Assembly: GCF_039596395.1 (NCBI RefSeq)
Contig: NZ_JBCNJT010000002.1
Location: 124,001-188,000 of the forward strand
From: Fluviicola sp.
GTDB lineage: Bacteria; Bacteroidota; Bacteroidia; Flavobacteriales_D; Crocinitomicaceae
Length of the DNA stretch: 64,000 bases
Direction of reading: 5' to 3'
Below, one piece after another: positions 34,861 to 41,430 of this stretch; position 1 is the stretch's first letter; every line of letters begins with the position of its first letter. A program made the translations under genes and the position numbers. The notes under the pieces are model-generated. The model worked only from the letters and a program-made list of their open reading frames with translations, searched no databases and was not told where the DNA came from.

Positions 34861-34951
34861 AAAATTATCAATTATGAATGATACAATTATCAAGTTTTTT
34901 AGGAGGATTGTAAGTCTTTTAACTTGATAACTGATCATTTTGACATTCATT
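34861..34951. repeat. AATTATCAA palindromic element, copy 3, abutting a methyltransferase stop
   Basis: CAATTATCAAGTT (about 34884-34896) is answered by AACTTGATAACTG (34921-34933), with outer AATTATCAATTATGAATGAT and TGATCATTTTGACATTCATTA. It ends at the stop codon of the minus-strand methyltransferase, like copies 1 and 2. Confidence 0.75.
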
Positions 34952-35720
34952 ACTTCGGGCTGCCGATCAAATACAAAATTCCGACAGGACGTGACTGCTG
35001 CTTCCCTACTTTCCATTCGTAATTTTCATGCCCTTCGACGCGTGAGATCAGTTCGTTCATTTCCGGAACTGTATATGTCCGCAAGGCCGATAAAACTCCG
35101 TCGAGCATTACAAATAACGGAACCAGCGGAATGAGGTAAGTAAAAACAATACGTCCTATGGAAAACGGTTTGATGAAAGGAGTCATGAGCAAAACGTTGA
35201 CCGGGGAAAAAAGCATGGCCAAAACACTTGGGACATTTCGTTCCTGGGATTCGAACAGAGCAATCGGGCTTTTGCTGTCAACTGCATTCTGAAGGATACG
35301 CACCACATCTTCTTCCCTGAAATGGTGCAAAGACAAAAACTGGGTGCGAACACCTTTCAAATGAGCCGGAACTTTTCGCGCATCCACAGATTCTTTTTCG
35401 TATGAAAACACCGGAGATTGCTTGCATACATATTCAAAGGCTTTGTGATTCGGATAGTAATCCGTGAGAATGATCTTCAAATTCGGATGTTCTTCCTGCA
35501 AACGCTTCGATAAACGTACCAAGCCGCCACCACCACCGGAAGCCATATCTACGATCGTTTGGTTTCCTTCTTCTTTTACCAGTTCGGATAAAAGCGGCGT
35601 CACATTTTTATAAATATCAAATTGATTGGAAATAAACTGAAGAAAATCCGTTAAATAATTTCTTAGGAAAGCGGGAAACCAGGATTGATCTTCAAATTCG
35701 AATAGCTGTTTACGTTTCAT
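34950..35720 (-). CDS. SAM methyltransferase-like protein with C-terminal hydrophobic segments
   Basis: A 256-aa protein. Residues about 55-140 match a class I methyltransferase: motif I IVDMASGGGGGLVRLSKRL (about 56-74), acidic motif II IILTDYYPNH and a FLSLHHFRE motif-IV-like strand. Residues about 160-215 contain two hydrophobic stretches (VLAMLFSPVNVLLMTPFI and IVFTYLIPLVPLFVML), so the protein is probably membrane-associated, with a hydrophobic acceptor such as a lipid or quinone. Divergent from a TetR gene, with a double operator between them that covers its promoter. Confidence 0.78.
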   Translation of the reverse strand: MKRKQLFEFEDQSWFPAFLRNYLTDFLQFISNQFDIYKNVTPLLSELVKEEGNQTIVDMASGGGGGLVRLSKRLQEEHPNLKIILTDYYPNHKAFEYVCKQSPVFSYEKESVDARKVPAHLKGVRTQFLSLHHFREEDVVRILQNAVDSKSPIALFESQERNVPSVLAMLFSPVNVLLMTPFIKPFSIGRIVFTYLIPLVPLFVMLDGVLSALRTYTVPEMNELISRVEGHENYEWKVGKQQSRPVGILYLIGSPK

Positions 35721-35740
35721 GAGAGATTTTTTTGTATCTT

Positions 35741-35788
35741 TAGGTCAAAGGTACTAAAATTATTTGAATTAGGTCAAGATTACTAAAA
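35741..35788. promoter_or_regulatory. Paired TTAG-N10-CTAA operator in the TetR/methyltransferase divergent region
   Basis: Two near-identical 19-bp sites, TAGGTCAAAGGTACTAAAA (35741-35759) and TAGGTCAAGATTACTAAAA (35770-35788), start 29 bp apart. Each is an inverted repeat TTAG-N10-CTAA. The first contains the minus-strand -7 box TACCTTTG (caaaggta, 35746-35753) of the methyltransferase and overlaps a plus-strand TATCTTTA (35735-35742) that could serve the TetR gene. Binding here would repress both. Confidence 0.65.
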
Positions 35789-35793
35789 AAGAA

Positions 35794-36405
35794 ATGAAAA
35801 CGAGAGATAAAATATTACAAACAGCCTTGAACTTATTCAACAAATATGGAGTTCCAAACGTGACATTGCGCAGAATTGCAGCAGAAATGTTCATCAGTCA
35901 GGGAAACCTGAATTACCATTTCAAGCACCGGGAAGACATCATTGAAGCCTTATATTATCAGTTACTGGAAGTTTTCAATGCTGAAAAAGGGAAATTGGAC
36001 ACGGAAGAAATGACTTTCCAGTTCGTCATGGATTCTACGCGAGCCGGAATGGAAGCTTTGTTCAAATACCGGTTCCTGATGATTGATTTCAACCAGAATA
36101 TGCGGGAGAACCCGAAACTTCATGCCCATTTTATCCAATTGGAAGAAATCCGCAAACAGACTTACCTGCACTCATTCAACCTGGCTATTGATGCCGGAGT
36201 GATGCGTGCACCGGCATTTAAAGGCGAATATGAGGGATTGAATGAACGGATTCGTGTTTACAGTGATTACTGGATTGCTTCTGCCGCAGTGTATAATGAA
36301 CCTGAAGAAACCACGGTGGACAAATACCACAATTTATTGGTGGAAATGTTTTTTCCGTATTTCACCAAAGAGGCACAACGGGAGTTTTTATTGAAACGGT
36401 TGTAG
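35794..36405 (+). CDS. TetR/AcrR-family transcriptional regulator
   Basis: A 203-aa regulator. The N-terminal HTH (MKTRDKILQTALNLFNKYGV, then RRIAAEMFISQGNLNYHFKHREDII) is diagnostic, including the SxGxLxYHF recognition helix. The C-terminal ligand-binding part is all-helical, with YRFLMIDFNQNMRENPKLHAHF conserved in a Bacteroidota subgroup. It probably controls itself and the divergent methyltransferase through the double operator just upstream; the inducer is unknown. Confidence 0.92.
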   Translation: MKTRDKILQTALNLFNKYGVPNVTLRRIAAEMFISQGNLNYHFKHREDIIEALYYQLLEVFNAEKGKLDTEEMTFQFVMDSTRAGMEALFKYRFLMIDFNQNMRENPKLHAHFIQLEEIRKQTYLHSFNLAIDAGVMRAPAFKGEYEGLNERIRVYSDYWIASAAVYNEPEETTVDKYHNLLVEMFFPYFTKEAQREFLLKRL

Positions 36406-36412
36406 TATTTTA

Positions 36413-37351
36413 TCACCGGAACAAATCCAGCATGATCTCGCCCTGGCCGGTGTTCATCGGAAAATGGAGCAGTTCTTTAATGGTCGCAGGAATATCTACC
36501 TGATCATACTCTTTGCTGAACTGCACGTTTGATTTAAAGTCTGGTGACAAAGCCAAAAACTCGATGTGCCTGCATCCTTCACAGTCGTCGCCATGTGTTG
36601 TGTAGCCTCCGGGAATCCAATCGAGATGCCTTCCGTGATCGTTGGTGATGATCAAGGTGGTTTTATCTTTATAAAAAGCAGAGTTTTGGATGTAATTCCA
36701 GATTACGCCCACATATTGATCAGTTTTTTGAATGGCGTCGATGTATCTTAGGGAATCACTTTGATGCGCGAAATAATCCGGGTCTTTAAAAGCGATCAGC
36801 ATCAGTTTCGGCTGATTGGAAGACAAGGTATTCAATGCTTGTTGCAAGGTAACGGAATCTGCCCGGTATCCGCCGGTACCATCTCCATTTACACCACAAT
36901 TGAAAAACGGGCGGTATTGGTTCTGCCAGTCTGGATCCAGGCAATTGGAAAGTACCCGTAATTTATCTTTTGATCCCACAATGGCGCATTGGGTATAAAG
37001 ATCGCCGGTACTTTTGAGGTAGGCCTGGAAAAAGGATGGATAATAGGGCAATTGTGTTCCGTCGTTTGTAATAGATTGATAGTTTCCTGTACAAATTGCC
37101 GTGTGACCGGGAATGGTGAATGTGACTCCCTGGTTTCTGAAATTGGTAAGCAGGACACCATAATCGGATAAACTATCTCTGACCGGAATGTTTGCCCGTA
37201 ACGGATCGCCCCAGGTTTCCGAATAGCGCGGACCGTCAATGACTACTACAATGACATTTTGTGTTTGATATTCCTTTAGCACTGGCGCCTTGTCATGTGT
37301 ACATGCCGTTAAAACCACCAGCAAACTTAAAACTGAAACTACCCGAAACAT
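36413..37351 (-). CDS. Alkaline-phosphatase-superfamily lipoprotein
   Basis: The protein has 312 residues from ATG 37351, where a lipoprotein signal peptide begins (lipobox LTAC, Cys17); the longer frame to 37489 crosses a terminator and repeat and is not credible. The mature part has the superfamily metal sites: VVVIDGPRYSETWG (first metal Asp), the nucleophile Thr region TIPGHTAICTG and ITNDHGRHLDW near the end with Asp-His. Phosphodiesterase, phosphomutase or sulfatase-type activity is possible. Exported and anchored in a membrane. Confidence 0.85.
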   Translation of the reverse strand: MFRVVSVLSLLVVLTACTHDKAPVLKEYQTQNVIVVVIDGPRYSETWGDPLRANIPVRDSLSDYGVLLTNFRNQGVTFTIPGHTAICTGNYQSITNDGTQLPYYPSFFQAYLKSTGDLYTQCAIVGSKDKLRVLSNCLDPDWQNQYRPFFNCGVNGDGTGGYRADSVTLQQALNTLSSNQPKLMLIAFKDPDYFAHQSDSLRYIDAIQKTDQYVGVIWNYIQNSAFYKDKTTLIITNDHGRHLDWIPGGYTTHGDDCEGCRHIEFLALSPDFKSNVQFSKEYDQVDIPATIKELLHFPMNTGQGEIMLDLFR

Positions 37352-37362
37352 GGAACAAGTTA

Positions 37363-37391
37363 CAAAAAATCCCTTCGGATTCACCAAAGGG
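37363..37391 (-). terminator. Terminator-like hairpin just upstream of the phosphatase ATG
   Basis: On the minus strand CCCTTTGG-TGAAT-CCGAAGGG (one G-U pair) is followed by ATTTTTTG, 12 bp before ATG 37351. It would stop a transcript exactly before the coding region, so it may be an attenuator. Confidence 0.65.
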
Positions 37392-37425
37392 GCAAACATT
37401 CTGTCCTCTTCTTGACATTCAAACA

Positions 37426-37461
37426 CCAAAATACGGATAGACATCCATCTATTTGCCCAGT
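37426..37461 (-). repeat. GGGCAAAT-hairpin-CGTATTTT element, third copy
   Basis: Minus-strand ACTGGGCAAATAGATGG followed by ATGTCTATCCGTATTTT has the same frame as the spacer segments at 5461-5494 and 5720-5750. Here the arms are ATAGA and TCTAT. It lies between two minus-strand terminators. Confidence 0.7.
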
Positions 37462-37485
37462 TGTAGCAAGGGATCGAGGCATTCA

Positions 37486-37518
37486 ACAAAAAATCCTCCC
37501 GGCCAGGCCAGGAGGATT
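37486..37518 (-). terminator. Intrinsic terminator of the YqeY gene
   Basis: On the minus strand AATCCTCC and GGAGGATT flank a GC-rich loop, followed by a six-T run. Confidence 0.85.
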
Positions 37519-37566
37519 CTCCAACAATAAAAACAGAGTCTAAGGAAACTCTTGTTTAACAATACA

Positions 37567-38019
37567 CTACAAATTCGCCAAAGCTTCTTTTACGAGCTCG
37601 GAAACGCGTTTCCCGTCAGCCTTTCCAGCCAACTGTCCGTTTACCGGCCCCATCACTTTCCCCATATCCTGGGGTCCGCTAGCACCGATTTCTGCAATCT
37701 TAGCTGCAATCACCTGGCGCACTTCGTCGTCGGACATCATTTTTGGTAAATAGTCCTCTAACACTTTAGCCTGAAACAATTCTTCATCTGCCAAATCGTT
37801 TCTTCCCTGGTCCACATAAATCTGGTACGTTTCCATGCGCTGTTTGTGAAGTTTCAAAACAATCTTGTTTGCCACTTCTTCCGTCAGTTCGCCGGACCCA
37901 CCGGATGTTGCTTCCAGTAATAATTTACTTTTAATATCGCGCAAAACTGCAAGGCGTTCTTTTTCCTTGGCAAGCATGGCGTTCTTTATATCCTGGTTAA
38001 TTTTTTCTGTAAAGTCCAT
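37567..38019 (-). CDS. GatB/YqeY domain protein
   Basis: A 150-aa protein made entirely of a GatB/YqeY domain (AMLAKEKERLAVLRDIKSKLL, then QRMETYQIYVDQGRNDLADEE and the C-terminal GKVMGPVNGQLAGKADGKRVSELVKEAL). The domain binds tRNA in the GatCAB amidotransferase; the free-standing form is of unsettled function. It is the last gene after ftsA-ftsZ, an arrangement I recall as common in Bacteroidota. It has its own terminator downstream. Confidence 0.92.
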   Translation of the reverse strand: MDFTEKINQDIKNAMLAKEKERLAVLRDIKSKLLLEATSGGSGELTEEVANKIVLKLHKQRMETYQIYVDQGRNDLADEELFQAKVLEDYLPKMMSDDEVRQVIAAKIAEIGASGPQDMGKVMGPVNGQLAGKADGKRVSELVKEALANL

Positions 38020-38026
38020 TTTTTCT

Positions 38027-38111
38027 TTTTGGATTTTAAGACTGTAAGATTTTAGGACATTAAGACTTAATCAAAGTCCTTAGGCCTTAACATCCTAAAG
38101 TCCTAATATCT
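38027..38111. repeat. TTAGGAC/GTCCTAA imperfect palindrome between ftsZ and yqeY
   Basis: TTTTAGGACATTAAGACTTA on the left is answered by the reverse complement of AGGCCTTAACATCCTAAAG and GTCCTAATATC on the right, filling the spacer up to the ftsZ stop at 38114. Another stop-abutting palindrome, unrelated in sequence to the others. Confidence 0.6.
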
Positions 38112-38113
38112 AA

Positions 38114-39652
38114 TTAGTCAACGTTATCGTGTAAGAATGAGTTGTTGGTTTTGATCCCGTCATCTGACAATCCGAAACGGCTCACATGGGACTCTTCGCT
38201 TTTCACGACCTGGTCCAAATGAATGTTTCTTCTTACGAATGCAGGCTCATCTTCCAATTCTTTCAACCCTTCTGCTTTCTTCAACTTGTTGTTGTAATTC
38301 TTGATGCGTTCCATGCGCTCCATGTTACGGCGCTGCAATTCTTCCGCGCTTACAGGTGCTTTCTGAACTACATTCTCCAATTCAACTTTTGCCTGAGTTT
38401 CATCTTCTAAAAAGTAACGCTTAGGCTCTTCCTTTTCCTCAACGGAAGGAGTTGACATTGGTGTAACCATCGGTTTAGCTTCTGATTTCACTTCCCAATC
38501 AAACTCAATGGTACCGGAATTGGTCGTTTTTACTTCTTCTGCTTTCGGCTCCGATTTCAAAAACGGCTCTTCTTCCTTCTTCTCAGGAACAACCTGGTGT
38601 GTAGGAGAAGTCAAAGGAGTTTTGATCTCATTTTTCGGTTCGTCTTCCAAAACAGAAACTGTTTTTTCCGGAGCCTTTTCAAAACCCGTGAACGGAGTAG
38701 AATGGAACCCGGTCGCTACCAACGTAACGCTCAACTTGTTTCCTAAGCTCGGATCGTACCCGTGACCCCAGATAACATCTGCAGTAGATCCTGCTTCGTC
38801 CTGGATGTAGTCCGTGATTTCTCCGATCTCGTCCATCGTTACTTCGATATCACCGTAAGTGATGTTCAACAAGATGTATTTAGCACCTTCGATGTTGTTA
38901 TCATTCAACAACGGAGAGTTCAATGCTTCCTGAACGGCAGTAATCGCACGGCCTTCACCTTCAGCAACCGACGATCCCATGATTGCAACTCCGGAATCAC
39001 GCATGACCGTGTTTACGTCGTTGAAATCCACGTTAATCGCACCGGTCGTAGTAATTACATCCGCAATTCCTTTCGCAGCAGTTGCCAATACGTTATCAGC
39101 CATAGCAAAAGCCTGGGCCAATGACATATTCCCACCTACTTCACGCAAACGCTCATTGTTGATCACCAATAAGGTGTCCACGCACTGGCGCATGACGTCC
39201 AATCCTTCTTCTGCCTGCTGGCGACGACGACGTCCTTCAAAAGCGAAAGGAACCGTTACGATACCAACAGTCAATATATTTAATTCTTTAGCAACCTGTG
39301 CAATTACCGGCGCAGCACCTGTTCCGGTTCCACCACCCATTCCGGCAGTTACGAAAACCATTTTGGTACCGCTTGAAAGCAACGTGCGAATATCCTCGAT
39401 ATTCTCAACAGCAGCATTTCTACCAATTTCAGGAATAGCCCCCGCACCACGTCCTTCAGTAAGGCTCGGCCCCAACTGAATTTTATAAGGCACCGGAGAA
39501 ATATCCAAAGCCTGACGGTCTGTATTACAAACGATGAAATCAACACCTTTGATTTCCTGATCGAACATGTGGTTTACAGCATTACTTCCACCACCACCAA
39601 CACCAATTACCTTGATAATTGAAGTTGTTCCTTTTGGCAAATCGAATTCCAT
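38114..39652 (-). CDS. ftsZ: Cell division protein FtsZ
   Basis: A 512-aa tubulin homologue that forms the Z ring. The GTP-binding loop is GGGTGTG (106-112); T7 and the GTPase core end by about 330. The C-terminal linker is long (about 150 residues), rich in Glu/Lys/Pro, and followed by RRNIHLDQVVKSEESHVSRF; the extended tail is usual in Bacteroidota. ftsA lies 108 bp upstream in the same direction and yqeY follows. No ftsZ-specific promoter is clear, but the upstream spacer is AT-rich with a TTGTTGTT simple repeat. Confidence 0.98.
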   Translation of the reverse strand: MEFDLPKGTTSIIKVIGVGGGGSNAVNHMFDQEIKGVDFIVCNTDRQALDISPVPYKIQLGPSLTEGRGAGAIPEIGRNAAVENIEDIRTLLSSGTKMVFVTAGMGGGTGTGAAPVIAQVAKELNILTVGIVTVPFAFEGRRRRQQAEEGLDVMRQCVDTLLVINNERLREVGGNMSLAQAFAMADNVLATAAKGIADVITTTGAINVDFNDVNTVMRDSGVAIMGSSVAEGEGRAITAVQEALNSPLLNDNNIEGAKYILLNITYGDIEVTMDEIGEITDYIQDEAGSTADVIWGHGYDPSLGNKLSVTLVATGFHSTPFTGFEKAPEKTVSVLEDEPKNEIKTPLTSPTHQVVPEKKEEEPFLKSEPKAEEVKTTNSGTIEFDWEVKSEAKPMVTPMSTPSVEEKEEPKRYFLEDETQAKVELENVVQKAPVSAEELQRRNMERMERIKNYNNKLKKAEGLKELEDEPAFVRRNIHLDQVVKSEESHVSRFGLSDDGIKTNNSFLHDNVD

Positions 39653-39760
39653 ATGCTTCTTTTTATTGTTGTTGTTATTGTTGTCTTTTTAATCCTTAAG
39701 CCATCAGGCTTTTCACTCCGTTACCGGTCCATAACGGATTCGATTCCGGCTAATTTACTA

Positions 39761-41050
39761 TTACTCTTCTTCCGCGAAGAAATTTTTACTCTTTGTTAAC
39801 AAAGTATCGAAGAAACTTCCTCGTGTTTTGGTAGAATGCGTTTTTACCTGACCGGTTACAGGCGATTCAACCTGTTTCTGAGTCGTGTCATTTTCAAAAC
39901 CTTTCATCACCAAACCGATACCTGTTGCATACATCGGGGATGTAATCGCTTCGATTGTATTTGTAGATGCCAAATGCTCTGTCGGAAGACCGATGCGTGT
40001 AGTCATTCCGGTCATGTATTCGAACAACTGCGTGATGTGCTTCAATTGCGACCCACCACCTGTTACAACGATACCGGCAATCATTTTCTTCTCGTATCCG
40101 GAGTTTACGATTTCGTAATGAACGTGTTCGATAATCTCTTCCATACGTGCCTGAATGATGCTTGCCAAATTACGCAGTGTAATCTCTTTCGGATCTCTTC
40201 CGCGCAATCCCGGGATGCAAACCACTTCTGTTTCCAGACTTTCAGATGCCAAAGCAGATCCGAACTTCACTTTCAACGCTTCTGCGTGACGGCGAAGAAT
40301 GGTACATCCTTCCTTGATATCATCCGTAATTACATTACCACCGAAAGGAATTACGGCTGTATGACGGATTACTCCTTCGTGGAAAATAGCCACGTCGGTT
40401 GTTCCACCACCGATATCCACCAAAACAACTCCGGCCTCTTTTTCTTCATCGTTCAAAACAGCATCTGCAGAAGCAATCGGCTCCAGGATGATATCTTTCA
40501 CCTGTAAACCTGATTTGTCCACACACACTTTAATATTCTTCGCTGCATTGATCTGACCTGTGATGATGTGGAAATTCGCTTCCAGGCGAACACCCATCAT
40601 ACCAACCGGATCGATGATTCCCTGCTCGTTGTCAACAATGTATTCCTGCGGCAATACATGGATGATTTCTTCACCCGGCGGCATTACCAGCTTGTACATA
40701 TCGTCGATCAATGCATTGATATCCTTTTGAGAAATTTCCGTATCCGGATTGTTCCGGGTGTAAATCCCTCTGTGCTGCAAACTTTTGATGTGCTGACCTG
40801 CAATTCCCACATTCACTACGCGAATGATCAAATCTGCGTCCACACGGTTTTGAGCTTCTTCAACAGCCGCTTTGATGGATTGCACCGTTTTCTCAATATT
40901 GGACACGATTCCTCTGGCAACACCTAACGACTCGCTTTTCCCCATGGAAATAATTTCAATCTTCCCATGATCATTTTTCGTTCCGACCAAACATGCAATT
41001 TTGGTTGTTCCGATATCCAATCCAACTACAATCTTTTTTCCCGCTGACAT
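39761..41050 (-). CDS. ftsA: Cell division protein FtsA
   Basis: A 429-aa actin-fold protein that tethers FtsZ to the membrane. Phosphate-1 loop GLDIGTTKIACLVG, the 1C (SHS2) insertion between about 85 and 165, and phosphate-2 GVVLVDIGGGTTDVAIF are present. The C-terminus (KTRGSFFDTLLTKSKNFFAEEE) is the amphipathic membrane-targeting helix. In most relatives ftsQ lies directly upstream; here a divergent two-component system intervenes, so ftsA needs its own promoter. TAAGTTTG at 41213-41220 on the minus strand is a candidate. Confidence 0.97.
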   Translation of the reverse strand: MSAGKKIVVGLDIGTTKIACLVGTKNDHGKIEIISMGKSESLGVARGIVSNIEKTVQSIKAAVEEAQNRVDADLIIRVVNVGIAGQHIKSLQHRGIYTRNNPDTEISQKDINALIDDMYKLVMPPGEEIIHVLPQEYIVDNEQGIIDPVGMMGVRLEANFHIITGQINAAKNIKVCVDKSGLQVKDIILEPIASADAVLNDEEKEAGVVLVDIGGGTTDVAIFHEGVIRHTAVIPFGGNVITDDIKEGCTILRRHAEALKVKFGSALASESLETEVVCIPGLRGRDPKEITLRNLASIIQARMEEIIEHVHYEIVNSGYEKKMIAGIVVTGGGSQLKHITQLFEYMTGMTTRIGLPTEHLASTNTIEAITSPMYATGIGLVMKGFENDTTQKQVESPVTGQVKTHSTKTRGSFFDTLLTKSKNFFAEEE

Positions 41051-41430
41051 AAACTCTTCTTTTTCTCTTCAACCTACTCCAAGTTTTTAACAAGGAGCCA
41101 AATCAATCCGAACGCTCTTTCCTTAAATGGTTTATCCAATTAATTAGTGCTTTTATCGGGTAAAAACCGGTACATATCGATGCTTTAGTCCTGACCCATA
41201 ATACGGTATCTACAAACTTAAATTTTATTTTGCCGTCTTTTTCGTGAATTTCGAATACTTATTAAACAAGTATTGTTAATAAAAGCAGGCTGATTTTTAG
41301 GCCTGAAACCGACCTTTAACCCAGTAAAACCGATGCCTTTCAACTAGGTTGTTAATTATCAGTTCCTTCATATTCCGGAAACAAAAAATTTATTTAACTT
41401 TAATGACTACGCACGAACCAAATTATTACC
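41051..41430. promoter_or_regulatory. Divergent promoter region between ftsA and the histidine kinase
   Basis: About 380 bp without a gene. A minus-strand TAAGTTTG (caaactta, 41213-41220) is a candidate ftsA -7 box, leaving a leader of about 160 nt. TTATTAAACAAGTATTG with TTAATAA (about 41259-41283) forms a near-perfect palindrome. On the plus strand TAACTTTA (about 41396-41403) lies 28 bp before the kinase ATG. Confidence 0.45.

Noticed and set aside
37352-37489. N-terminal extension of the phosphatase to 37489
   Set aside because: It would translate a terminator hairpin and a dispersed repeat, and would bury the lipoprotein signal peptide that begins at 37351.
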